Positions 1 to 7,165 of a stretch of 62,624 nucleotides of DNA are shown piece by piece (position 1 is the stretch's first letter; every line of letters begins with the position of its first letter). The position numbers were made by a program, and so were the translations under genes. Source of the stretch: Prevotella sp. Its GTDB lineage: Bacteria; Bacteroidota; Bacteroidia; Bacteroidales; Bacteroidaceae. Under the pieces are notes generated by a model, which was given only the letters and a program-made list of their open reading frames with translations, made no database searches and was not told the origin of the DNA. The stretch spans positions 1 through 62,624 of the forward strand of contig JAGCDO010000011.1 in the NCBI GenBank assembly GCA_017651265.1, in the 5' to 3' direction.

Positions 1-1
1 C

Positions 2-1249
2 TACAGCAGCACCGCCCCATGGAGCGGCTTCAAGAGTGTCAGCGAGCTGACAGGCGAGCATTTCTGGTACAAGGGCATCCGCTACTTCCTGAACTACGAC
101 GGCACTGCCTCCGTGACGGGCTTCAACGAGGAGGAGATGGATGAAGATGTCGTGATCCTATCCCATCTACCGTTGGAGACGCCCTATACGGTTACATCCA
201 TTGCCGACAAGGCATTCCTGAGTGGTTACTGGGATCATGGCGCACAGAAATGGGTATATACAGGTGCAGGTAAGATCAAGTCTGTGACAATTCCTGGAAA
301 AGTCAAGACCATCGGCAGAGAAGCCTTCAAAGGGTGTAAATCCCTACAGGAAGTAGTGCTGGGTGATGGAATAGAGACTATTGGGTTTCAAGCGTTTGAA
401 AGGACTGGCCTGATTTCATTGAATATCCCCGGCTCTGTTAAGACGATGGACAAATATGCATTTAGTGAGTGTACTAAATTAACAAGTCTAAAGCTCAATG
501 AGGGCGTGGAATACATCAATTCATGGGCTTTCCAAGGATGTATAATACAGACGCTTATTATTCCTAGTAGTGTGAAATACCTAACAGGAAATTCATTTAA
601 CATCAGCAACTCTATTACCTCTATTCAAGTTGCAAGCGGGAATACAGTATATGACTCAAGAGAGAACTGCAATGCGATAATTGAGACAGAAACAAACACT
701 CTTGTTTTTGCATGCAAGAATACAGTTATACCTGAAGGAGTGAAGATTATAGGATCACAAGCTTATAATAGTGCTGCTGGAATCTCAACAGTTAATATTC
801 CGAATAGTGTTACAGAAATACAAATAGGTGCTTTCAGTGGGCGTAATACCATCACAGAGGTCACTATAGGGAGAAATGTAAGTATTATTGGACGAGGAGC
901 ATTCTATGAGTGTTATAGAATTAGCAATATGTATTGCTATGCTCCGAATCCTCCTTCATTAGGTGATGGTGTGTTTGAATCATCTAATTTCCCAAATTAT
1001 GTGAAACATGCCACCCTTCACGTTCCAGCCTACTCGATAAACTTATATAAGGCAGCAGACCAATGGAAGGACTTTGGCACCATCGTTGCCTTGCCCGACG
1101 AGGGAATCTCCACCGGCCTTGAGGCAATTGACAATGGAGAATTGACCATTGACAATTCATTGCCGCTGTACAACCTGCACGGCCAGCGTGTAAGTCATCC
1201 CGTAAAGGGGCAGATCTACATACAAAACGGGCGGAAAGTCAAATTCTGA
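2..1249 (+). CDS. BspA-type leucine-rich repeat surface protein, C-terminal part (5' end outside window)
   Basis: The reading frame is open from the first codon of the window, so the true start lies upstream and only about 415 residues are visible. Several BspA/Treponema-type leucine-rich repeats (LRR_5) run through the middle, recognisable from units of the type AF.GC..L..V.I...V..IG. Such proteins are secreted or surface-bound adhesins in Bacteroidetes and oral spirochaetes. The last 30 residues (YNLHGQRV...KGQIYIQNGRKV) match the Prevotella-style C-terminal sorting tail, so export to the cell surface is inferred. The linker before the tail (IDNGELTIDNS) is encoded by short direct repeats of an attgacaat type. 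The stop TGA is followed at once by a C-rich repeat and a terminator hairpin. A GTG at 113 could be miscalled as the start, but the upstream frame is coding-like. Confidence 0.85.
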   Translation, partial: YSSTAPWSGFKSVSELTGEHFWYKGIRYFLNYDGTASVTGFNEEEMDEDVVILSHLPLETPYTVTSIADKAFLSGYWDHGAQKWVYTGAGKIKSVTIPGKVKTIGREAFKGCKSLQEVVLGDGIETIGFQAFERTGLISLNIPGSVKTMDKYAFSECTKLTSLKLNEGVEYINSWAFQGCIIQTLIIPSSVKYLTGNSFNISNSITSIQVASGNTVYDSRENCNAIIETETNTLVFACKNTVIPEGVKIIGSQAYNSAAGISTVNIPNSVTEIQIGAFSGRNTITEVTIGRNVSIIGRGAFYECYRISNMYCYAPNPPSLGDGVFESSNFPNYVKHATLHVPAYSINLYKAADQWKDFGTIVALPDEGISTGLEAIDNGELTIDNSLPLYNLHGQRVSHPVKGQIYIQNGRKVKF

Positions 1250-1255
1250 TTTTCC

Positions 1256-1275
1256 CCCCGCCCCCCTTGCCAGGA
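1256..1275. repeat. 20-bp C-rich direct repeat, copy 1
   Basis: CCCCGCCCCCCTTGCCAGGA occurs here, 6 bp after the stop codon of the surface-protein gene, and again exactly at 1576-1595. It belongs with the C-rich hairpin repeats of this region. Confidence 0.8.
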
Positions 1276-1286
1276 GCCACCCCTGG

Positions 1287-1305
1287 CCCCTCCATAAGGG
1301 AGGGG
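1287..1305. repeat. CCCCTCC/GGAGGGG hairpin repeat
   Basis: A 7-bp perfect stem (1287-1293 with 1299-1305) and 5-nt loop. The same arms occur at 1955-1972, 45570-45587 and 61285-61303, and a longer-armed relative at 1708-1730. It looks like a REP-type dispersed intergenic palindrome. Confidence 0.75.
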
Positions 1306-1312
1306 GACTGAG

Positions 1313-1342
1313 AAGAAAGAGGATGATATCGTCCTCTTTCTT
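1313..1342 (+). terminator. Hairpin terminator downstream of the surface-protein gene
   Basis: Perfect 11-bp stem AAGAAAGAGGA (1313-1323) / TCCTCTTTCTT (1332-1342) with an 8-nt loop, followed by a weakly T-rich tail. It lies 63 bp after the stop codon. A very similar hairpin follows the gene ending at 61284. Confidence 0.65.
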
Positions 1343-1510
1343 GTTTGTTATCCGTAAAATCCGCGTAATCCGTGTTCGTTTTAGTCCTGAAAGAAATTTC
1401 TATAATTACCATAATTACTCCAGAAATAATAATCTTACTATAATCATTTCTTTTGTTCTATCCTTTCCCGACATACTTCTTTGAGAACTGAACGAGCTGT
1501 TTTACATTAA

Positions 1511-1547
1511 TTCCCAACGTGGGAATAAAATGTTCCCATGGTGGGAA
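1511..1547. repeat. Two TTCCCA-N3-TGGGAA palindromes at 22-bp pitch
   Basis: Two 15-bp palindromes (1511-1525 and 1533-1547), each 6-3-6, are separated by 7 nt, giving an exact period of 22. The same family recurs as three units at 35802-35860. Function unknown. Confidence 0.85.
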
Positions 1548-1575
1548 TAAGTTGTTTGGTTGTGGTATTCTTGGA

Positions 1576-1613
1576 CCCCGCCCCCCTTGCCAGGACCCCG
1601 CCCCTTAGAGGGG
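1576..1613. repeat. C-rich 20-mer, copy 2, followed by a CCCCT/AGGGG hairpin
   Basis: Exact second copy of the 20-mer found at 1256-1275, followed by a short CCCCT-TAG-AGGGG hairpin (1601-1613). No coding function is suggested. Confidence 0.7.
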
Positions 1614-1707
1614 TGGGGAGTCGAAAGAGCCAACGATACTTCGGGGGTGCGGAGGCGCGGTGGTGCGAGAACAGTATTATGATCCAGCATCTTAGTGGTA
1701 ACCAGCT

Positions 1708-1730
1708 CCCCTCCCATCGCAGGGGAGGGG
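1708..1730. repeat. CCCCTCCC/GGGAGGGG hairpin repeat
   Basis: An 8-bp perfect stem (1708-1715 with 1723-1730) and 7-nt loop. A G-rich stretch of the type GCGGAGGCGCGGTGGTGCGAG lies upstream at about 1646-1667. A similar G-rich stretch precedes the CCCCTCC hairpin at 45570. Confidence 0.65.
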
Positions 1731-1826
1731 TGGCGAAGCAGGGGTGGGGCAATAAAATTTGCGTTTTTTCAAAGACCTAACGGTTTCACGGCAAAAACCC
1801 CTATATAAAGGTGTTTCACGATTTTC

Positions 1827-2035
1827 AGACCTAACCAAAGACCTAACCATAGACCTAACCTAACACCTAACATTTTCCATTTCGGTATAACGAAATTACG
1901 ATTTTACGTTATCATGATATCACGCTATCTCAAAATCTCATTATAACGGCCATTCCCCTCCTCATGGAGGGGTAAGGAGTGACCCCCACTGTTAGGTCTT
2001 AGGTTAGGTCTTAGGTTAGGTGTTGGGTTAGGTCT
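1827..2035. repeat. Inverted arrays of a 12-bp repeat (AGACCTAACC), four copies per arm
   Basis: The left arm has AGACCTAACC-type units starting at 1827, 1839, 1851 and 1863 (the last as ACACCTAACA), a strict 12-bp period. The right arm has the reverse complement GGTTAGGTCT-type units at 1990, 2002, 2014 and 2026, also 12 bp apart. Single outer copies lie at 1773-1782 (plus) and 2091-2100 (minus). The 117-bp loop carries a CCCCTCC hairpin (1955-1972). A transcript of either strand could fold into a long stem. Function unknown. Confidence 0.85.
1955..1972. repeat. CCCCTCC/GGAGGGG hairpin repeat inside the 12-mer inverted array
   Basis: A 7-bp perfect stem (1955-1961 with 1966-1972) with a TCAT loop, within the loop of the large inverted dodecamer structure. 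Confidence 0.75.
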
Positions 2036-2104
2036 TTAGAGCTTGTTTTTCTTGTAAGTTGCTTGATATGAGGTAATTAAGTTTTTACAAGGTTAGGTCT
2101 TGGC

Positions 2105-2185
2105 AAAACATGTGGTTTTGCGTTCTAAAACCATAGGTTTTGGACGCTGAAACCATAGGTTTTAGAGCCTAAAACCATAGGTATT
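2105..2185. repeat. Four 15-bp AAAACC-ATA-GGTTTT palindromes at exact 22-bp pitch
   Basis: Units begin at 2105 (diverged, centre TGT), 2127, 2149 and 2171. Each has two 6-bp arms around a 3-nt centre and is followed by a 7-nt non-conserved spacer. The array ends about 108 bp upstream of the -7 box of iorA. It shares architecture and pitch, but not sequence, with the arrays at 1511-1547 and 35802-35860. Confidence 0.85.
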
Positions 2186-2293
2186 GGAATAAATCAATGA
2201 ATTCCTTTTGTATTTCGCTCACTTATTGGATAAAATCTTCACGCTCGAGCAAACAAATTCATTTGTTTTCTTCTTACTTAATCAGATTTTTCG

Positions 2294-2301
2294 TACCTTT
2301 G
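2294..2301 (+). promoter_or_regulatory. Promoter -7 box of iorA
   Basis: TACCTTTG matches the Bacteroidetes TAnnTTTG consensus and lies 40 bp before the iorA ATG. No good TTTG was found at the usual 20-bp spacing upstream. Confidence 0.6.
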
Positions 2302-2341
2302 CCATCTCTTAGCGAAATATCAATATCAAACATAGATTGTA

Positions 2342-3952
2342 ATGAAAAGACTTTTATTAGGTGACGAGGCAATTGCTCAAGGCGCATTGGATGCTGGTCT
2401 GAGTGGCGTGTATGCATACCCCGGCACCCCCTCAACGGAAATCACGGAGTATATCCAGGAGTCTCCGTTAGCGAAGGAACGCAATGTTCACCGTCGCTGG
2501 TGTACGAATGAGAAGACGGCCATGGAGACTGCCTTAGGTATGTCGTTCATGGGTAAGCGTGCTTTGGTGTGCATGAAGCACGTGGGATTGAATGTGTGTG
2601 CCGACCCGTTTGTGAATGCAGCCATGACAGGTACCAATGGCGGTATCGTGGTTCTGGTGGCCGACGATCCCTCGATGCACTCTTCACAGGATGAGCAGGA
2701 CTCACGTTTCTATGCGAAGTTCGCCATGATTCCTACCTTGGAACCGAGTAATCAGCAGGAGGCCTACGACATGATGGCCTTTGCCTACGATTACTCTGAA
2801 CGTATTCATCTGCCGATTCTGATGCGTGTTACCACCCGTATGGCCCATTCACGTGCTGTGGTAGAGGTGAAGGATGAACCGCGCAAGGAGAACGAGATGA
2901 ACTACAATGCCGTGGCTGCCAACTGGGTGTTGCTGCCCGCCAATGCCCGTCGTAGAAACGATGCGGTTACGAAGCAGCAGGCAGAGCTGGAGCAGGATGC
3001 TGTTGACAGCGCTTTCAATAAGTATATAGATGGTAATGACCACTCCCTGGGTATCATCGCAAGCGGTATCGGTTATAACTACCTGATGGAGAGTTTTGCC
3101 GATGGTAAGTGCCCGTATCCCGTGTTGAAGATCAGTCAGTACCCGCTTCCGAAGACGTTGATCAGAAAGATGACGGCAGCATGCGACCGTGTCTTGGTGA
3201 TTGAGGAAGGACAGCCGTTCATTGAGGATCAGCTTACCGGTATCATGCCGGGCGATGCCGAGATAATCGGTCGTCTGACAGGTGCTCTGCCACGAACAGG
3301 AGAGTTGACACCCGATGCCGTGAAGAAGGCATTAGGTCTGACATCCGGTGAGTCATTTGCTCCTTGCGAAGACGTAGTACCCCGTCCACCGGCATTGTGC
3401 CAGGGTTGCGGTCACCGCGATGTCTATACTGCCCTGAACAAGGTGTTGGAAGAATATCCCAATGCCCGCGTGTTTGGTGATATCGGCTGCTACACCTTAG
3501 GTTTCTTACCGCCGTACCGTGCTATTCACAGTTGTGTTGATATGGGTGCGAGCATCACGATGGCCAAGGGTGCTGCCGATGCAGGTCAGTGGCCAGCCGT
3601 TGCTATTATCGGTGACTCCACCTTTACCCATAGTGGTATGACCGGTTTGCTGGATGCCATCAACGAGAATGCCAACATTACCGTGATTATCAGTGATAAC
3701 CTGACAACAGCCATGACAGGCGGTCAGGACAGTGCAGGAACAAACAAGTTCGAAGCCATTGTTCGTGGCTTAGGACTGAACAACGAGCACCTGAAGGTGG
3801 TAGTTCCGCTGCCGAAGAACATGCCTGAGATCACACAGATTATCCGCGATGAGATCAACTATCAGGGTGTGAGCGTGATTATTCCACGACGTGAGTGTAT
3901 GCAGACACTGCAGCGTCATCTAAAACAAAAGAAAGCTGCCGGGAAGAATTGA
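2342..3952 (+). CDS. iorA: Indolepyruvate:ferredoxin oxidoreductase, alpha subunit
   Basis: Catalyses thiamine-diphosphate-dependent oxidative decarboxylation of aryl pyruvates (indolepyruvate, phenylpyruvate) to aryl-CoA, passing electrons to ferredoxin; the reverse reaction makes aromatic amino acids from aryl acetates. The N-terminal third is the pyrimidine-binding domain (YPGTPSTEITEYI near residue 25). Cys353 and Cys356 (CQGCGHRD) and GDIGCYTLGF followed by GDSTFTHSGM mark the TPP-binding domain. At 536 residues it lacks the C-terminal 8-iron ferredoxin domain found in longer IorA proteins; it ends soon after PRRECMQT. The beta subunit gene follows after 28 bp. The gap holds direct repeats of an aattgaag type. 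Confidence 0.93.
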   Translation: MKRLLLGDEAIAQGALDAGLSGVYAYPGTPSTEITEYIQESPLAKERNVHRRWCTNEKTAMETALGMSFMGKRALVCMKHVGLNVCADPFVNAAMTGTNGGIVVLVADDPSMHSSQDEQDSRFYAKFAMIPTLEPSNQQEAYDMMAFAYDYSERIHLPILMRVTTRMAHSRAVVEVKDEPRKENEMNYNAVAANWVLLPANARRRNDAVTKQQAELEQDAVDSAFNKYIDGNDHSLGIIASGIGYNYLMESFADGKCPYPVLKISQYPLPKTLIRKMTAACDRVLVIEEGQPFIEDQLTGIMPGDAEIIGRLTGALPRTGELTPDAVKKALGLTSGESFAPCEDVVPRPPALCQGCGHRDVYTALNKVLEEYPNARVFGDIGCYTLGFLPPYRAIHSCVDMGASITMAKGAADAGQWPAVAIIGDSTFTHSGMTGLLDAINENANITVIISDNLTTAMTGGQDSAGTNKFEAIVRGLGLNNEHLKVVVPLPKNMPEITQIIRDEINYQGVSVIIPRRECMQTLQRHLKQKKAAGKN

Positions 3953-3980
3953 AGGATTATAAAATTGAAGAATTGAAGTT

Positions 3981-4553
3981 ATGAAAACAGATATCATTCT
4001 TTGTGGAGTAGGAGGCCAAGGCATCCTCTCTATTGCAACCATCATCGGCGAGGCAGCCATGAACGAGAACCTTTATATCAAGCAGGCTGAGGTGCATGGC
4101 ATGTCGCAGCGAGGCGGTGATGTACAGTCGAACCTGCGCATCTCCAGTAATCCTATATACAGCGATCTGATTGCCAAGGGTGGTGCCGACGTGATCATTT
4201 CCATGGAACCGATGGAGGCGCTGCGTTATCTGCCTTATCTCTCTAAGGAGGGTTGGATTATCACATCAAGTACTCCTTTTGTGAATATTCCTAACTATCC
4301 TGAAATGGAGACGATTAAGAGCGATCTTGATAAACTTCCTAACGTCATTGCCCTGGATATTGAACAGCTGGCAAAGGACAACGGTGTTCCGCGCTCAGCC
4401 AACGTGATTCTCTTGGGAGCAGCCCAGAAAGCACTCGGCATTGAATACGATAAACTTGAAGATGCCATCCGCCGCGTGTTCGGTAGAAAAGGTGAAGCGA
4501 TAGTAGAAGCCAATATCAAGGCGCTTGCCCTTGGTAAGGCGGCTCAGAAATAA
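3981..4553 (+). CDS. iorB: Indolepyruvate:ferredoxin oxidoreductase, beta subunit
   Basis: The 190-residue gamma-type domain of 2-oxoacid:ferredoxin oxidoreductases. It begins with the signature GVGGQGILSIATIIGEAA at residues 8-25, and the motif VHGMSQRGGDV near residue 38 is typical of the family. It pairs with the alpha subunit encoded 28 bp upstream, so an iorAB operon is clear. The ATG at 3981 fits the start of the family. Transcription probably ends at the hairpin at 4559-4593, which also serves the convergent lipoprotein gene. Confidence 0.93.
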   Translation: MKTDIILCGVGGQGILSIATIIGEAAMNENLYIKQAEVHGMSQRGGDVQSNLRISSNPIYSDLIAKGGADVIISMEPMEALRYLPYLSKEGWIITSSTPFVNIPNYPEMETIKSDLDKLPNVIALDIEQLAKDNGVPRSANVILLGAAQKALGIEYDKLEDAIRRVFGRKGEAIVEANIKALALGKAAQK

Positions 4554-4558
4554 TTAGT

Positions 4559-4593
4559 GGAGTGTGGAGTAAACACTCCTCACTCCACACTCC
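4559..4593. terminator. Bidirectional hairpin between iorB and a convergent lipoprotein gene
   Basis: GGAGTGTGGAGT (4559-4570) pairs perfectly with ACTCCACACTCC (4582-4593), an 11-nt loop between them. It sits between two convergent stop codons (4553 and 4636). The right arm belongs to an imperfect tandem repeat with units near 4575 and 4602. Confidence 0.6.
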
Positions 4594-4635
4594 TCGAATC
4601 TACTCCTCATTCCACATTCCTCAAGATATACGAAA

Positions 4636-5424
4636 CTACTTCGATATCTTGATGTTCTTCATAAAGTGACTCTTGCCGTCAGCTTCCGGACAATTGATCA
4701 TGATATGACCACATGGTTTGATGTTCGCAATGTTGGTCACACGCTTACCGTTCAGGAAGATCTTCAGGATACCGTTGTCGAACGTTAAGCCGAAGTGATT
4801 CCATTTTGTCTTACTGAACACCTTGTCGAGCTCATCCAGATCGCCATGTATCCAGTTGTCGTCGGTCTTTGCTGCATTCCACTCGATAAGCGTCGGGGTG
4901 AAGGTGATGTTGACAACCTCGTTCTCTTCAGCATCAAAGAGGTACACATGATACCACGCGTCCTTTCCGAAGAGGAACTGGAACTCAGCTGCGAACTTCT
5001 CAGGAAGGTAGGCTTTGCTACCGTTGTTCACCAAGGGGAACAGATTACAGTCGCCACCCGATGGGCAGATATACTTACCGCCTTCAGCCTCGCCAACCTC
5101 AGCGCTACCAGACTTGACATCCCATTGGGAAGGTATCTGTCCAGCCGTTTCTTTATGCTGGTCATCTTCAAAGATCACCGTAGTACCGGTCTTGAAATCA
5201 CCAGAGGCATAAAGGGCATTCAGGTCGAGCTCTTCCACTTTAGCGGGATCAGACCATTCATTAGGATCGGCGGCTGCCTCTTCAGCTTCTGCAGCAGGCG
5301 CACTCTCTTCAACAGCTTCCGCATTCTCTTTCTCAGGATTCTCCTTGTCGGAACCCTTACTACCACAGGCCACCAGCATCAAGAGACCCGTAGCACACAT
5401 CAATGTCAGATAAATCTTTTTCAT
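4636..5424 (-). CDS. Lipoprotein with concanavalin-like/DUF1080-like beta-sandwich domain
   Basis: The N-terminus is a lipoprotein signal with lipobox LLMLVACGS and lipidation at Cys20. An acidic, alanine/glutamate-rich linker follows (about residues 25-60), then a jelly-roll-like domain beginning at VIFEDDQHKETAGQIPSQWD near residue 84. Similar stretches precede OmpA or LamG-like domains in Bacteroidetes envelope proteins, so a periplasmic or surface glycan-binding role is possible but unproven. The gene stands alone, convergent with iorB and divergent from the aminotransferase gene, with its own promoter box at 5466-5473. Confidence 0.8.
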   Translation of the reverse strand: MKKIYLTLMCATGLLMLVACGSKGSDKENPEKENAEAVEESAPAAEAEEAAADPNEWSDPAKVEELDLNALYASGDFKTGTTVIFEDDQHKETAGQIPSQWDVKSGSAEVGEAEGGKYICPSGGDCNLFPLVNNGSKAYLPEKFAAEFQFLFGKDAWYHVYLFDAEENEVVNITFTPTLIEWNAAKTDDNWIHGDLDELDKVFSKTKWNHFGLTFDNGILKIFLNGKRVTNIANIKPCGHIMINCPEADGKSHFMKNIKISK

Positions 5425-5465
5425 GTTGTTTAAGTAATGGATTTATGTTTAGTTATTCTATGCTG

Positions 5466-5473
5466 CAAAGCTA
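5466..5473 (-). promoter_or_regulatory. Promoter -7 box of the lipoprotein gene
   Basis: Reads TAGCTTTG on the minus strand, matching TAnnTTTG, 42 bp upstream of the lipoprotein ATG at 5424. Confidence 0.6.
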
Positions 5474-5513
5474 ACACTTTTTTCCCATATTCACAATACT
5501 ATCGGATAAAAAA

Positions 5514-5545
5514 TTTGGTTATTCCCGCACGATTGTGTAATTTTG
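5514..5545 (+). promoter_or_regulatory. Promoter of the aminotransferase gene (TTTG-N20-TAATTTTG)
   Basis: TTTG at 5514-5517 and TAATTTTG at 5538-5545 are 20 bp apart, a full match to the Bacteroidetes housekeeping promoter. The ATG at 5570 is 25 bp downstream, which argues against a TTG start at 5543 inside the promoter. Confidence 0.75.
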
Positions 5546-5569
5546 CGGAGAATTTCAAGAATCGACATA

Positions 5570-6883
5570 ATGAAATCAACCCCAATTAAGAGAGAAGTGG
5601 TAGATCGTCTCGTTGACGGTCTCGGTATCAAGGACTTCGCCCAGGCTACTATCCGTGAGGTGAAGCAGGTGGCCGCAAAGGCTGAGAAGGAATCCGGTGT
5701 GGAATTTATCAAGATGGAGATGGGTATTCCCGGACTGCCTGCCGCGCAGGTGGGTGTGGATGCGCAGATCAAAGCGTTGCAAGACGGTATTGCTCATAGC
5801 TATCCCGACATACAGGGTGCTCCTGTACTGAAAGAAGCGGCTTCGCAGTTTGTGAAGGCTTTCATCGGTGTGGATATCAAACCTGAGGGATGTGTGCCCG
5901 TTTGCGGCTCCATGCAGGGAACGTTCGCCTCGTTCCTGACCTGCTTACAGGCTGACAAGAAAAAAGACACGGTGTTGTTTATCGACCCAGGTTTCCCTGT
6001 GCAGAAGATGCAGCTGCAGGTGATGGGAGGGAAGTACGAGACCTTCGATGTGTATGACTACCGTGGAGAGAAGTTGCACGACAAGCTGGTGTCGTACTTG
6101 GATAAAGGAAATATCTGTGCCATCGTCTATAGTAATCCTAACAACCCGTCGTGGATCTGTTTCAATGAGGATGAGCTGAAAACGATTGGTGAGCTGGCTA
6201 CGCAATATGATGTGATTGTGATGGAGGACCTGGCTTACTTCGCCATGGATTTCCGCAAGAACCTGAGTGTGCCGTTCGAACCTCCGTATCAGGCTACCGT
6301 GGCACGCTATACGGATAACTACATGTTGCTGATCAGTGGTTCCAAGGCATTCAGCTATGCTGGTGAACGCATTGGTGTGACCTGTATCTCCGACAAGTTG
6401 TTCCACCGTCATTATCCCGACTTGGCAGAACGCTACGAAGGACTGCCGTTCGGTCCGGTGTTCTCTACCCGAATGCTTTATGCGTTATCATCAGGTACCA
6501 GTCATAGTGCCCAGTATGCCTTGGCAGCCATGCTGAAGGCAGCTACCGACGGAAGCTACGACTTCCGTAAGGAGATCAGCGTTTATGGAAAACGTGCTCA
6601 TCTGCTGAAAGAGATTTTCTGTAAGCACGGTTTCCATGTGGTGTACGACAAAGATTTGGATGAGCCGATTGCCGATGGCTTCTATTTCACCATCGGTTAT
6701 CCGGGAATGACAAGCGGTGAACTGGCCCATGAACTGATGTATTATGGTGTCAGCGCCATCTGTCTGATCACCACAGGCAGTCATCAGGAAGGTCTGCGTG
6801 TGTGTACTTCATTTATTGAGGACCACCAGTATGCGCTCTTGGATGAGCGCATGGCCATCTTTGAGGAGAATAACAAGCGGTAG
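5570..6883 (+). CDS. PLP-dependent class I/II aminotransferase
   Basis: A 437-residue fold-type I aminotransferase. Visible marks are the substrate/cofactor segment SNPNNPSW, the VMEDLAYF aspartate region, and GSKAFSYAGERIGV, whose lysine should form the Schiff base with pyridoxal phosphate. Substrate cannot be read from sequence. Its closeness to iorAB, which uses aryl pyruvates made by transamination, makes an aromatic or branched-chain substrate plausible, but the two units have separate promoters. The ATG at 5570 is preferred because the promoter -7 box ends at 5545. The stop codon TAG (6881-6883) abuts the stop of the convergent PqqD gene with no gap. Confidence 0.9.
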   Translation: MKSTPIKREVVDRLVDGLGIKDFAQATIREVKQVAAKAEKESGVEFIKMEMGIPGLPAAQVGVDAQIKALQDGIAHSYPDIQGAPVLKEAASQFVKAFIGVDIKPEGCVPVCGSMQGTFASFLTCLQADKKKDTVLFIDPGFPVQKMQLQVMGGKYETFDVYDYRGEKLHDKLVSYLDKGNICAIVYSNPNNPSWICFNEDELKTIGELATQYDVIVMEDLAYFAMDFRKNLSVPFEPPYQATVARYTDNYMLLISGSKAFSYAGERIGVTCISDKLFHRHYPDLAERYEGLPFGPVFSTRMLYALSSGTSHSAQYALAAMLKAATDGSYDFRKEISVYGKRAHLLKEIFCKHGFHVVYDKDLDEPIADGFYFTIGYPGMTSGELAHELMYYGVSAICLITTGSHQEGLRVCTSFIEDHQYALLDERMAIFEENNKR

Positions 6884-7156
6884 TTATTCTTCAACAATCC
6901 CTGCTTCAATCCATTGCTGGGCAAGCGTTTTACAGTCAGCGAGGGCTGTATTACGCTCCACTTCGTATTCCTCAAGCAGGAGGTCGGCCATGTCTTCAAC
7001 AGTAAAGCTCTCACGCTGCTGAACGATCTTCCAGAGATATGCCGATGACTCGTTCATGCTGATGATATTGCTGAAGTCAATATTCTCTTTTCCTTCAGCC
7101 ACGATAATCTGCTCACCACAGACGTTACGTAGGTTGAATCCTTTCTTTGCTTTCAT
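6884..7156 (-). CDS. PqqD-like peptide-binding protein
   Basis: A 90-residue protein with the PqqD / RiPP-recognition-element pattern: an N-terminal beta part (KKGFNLRNVCGEQIIVAEG), then MNESSAYLWKIV and a C-terminal helical part with YEVERNTALADCKTLAQQW. Such domains bind leader peptides in ribosomally made peptide pathways (PQQ, lasso peptides, sactipeptides). It is last in a minus-strand trio with an S26-type peptidase and an HPr-kinase-like protein, 9 bp behind the peptidase gene. No precursor peptide or radical SAM partner is visible nearby, so its partner is unknown. Confidence 0.8.
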   Translation of the reverse strand: MKAKKGFNLRNVCGEQIIVAEGKENIDFSNIISMNESSAYLWKIVQQRESFTVEDMADLLLEEYEVERNTALADCKTLAQQWIEAGIVEE

Positions 7157-7165
7157 ATTCTTTTC

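Larger units (their letters stand above)
1250..2341. other. 1.1 kb non-coding region packed with structured repeats
   Basis: No convincing gene is present; short open frames here are made of repeats. From left to right it holds a C-rich block, a CCCCTCC hairpin and a terminator hairpin (1256-1342); a unit ATCCGCGTAATCCGTGTTCG near 1358; two 22-bp-spaced TTCCCA palindromes (1511-1547); a second copy of the C-rich 20-mer (1576-1595); a G-rich block near 1642-1670; a C/G hairpin (1708-1730); inverted arrays of a 12-mer (1827-2035) with a further CCCCTCC hairpin in the loop; four 22-bp-spaced palindromes (2105-2185); and the iorA promoter region. Confidence 0.8.

Noticed and set aside
1502-1780. 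Three short overlapping open frames on both strands
   Set aside because: They are translations of C-rich and palindromic repeats, with no family features and no start signals.
1827-2035. Telomere-like repeats or transposon ends
   Set aside because: The 12-mers lie inside a normal intergenic region without a transposase gene or chromosome-end features.
2105-2185. CRISPR array
   Set aside because: Repeats are 15 bp and spacers only 7 nt; no cas gene is in the window. The units are palindromes with a fixed 22-bp pitch.
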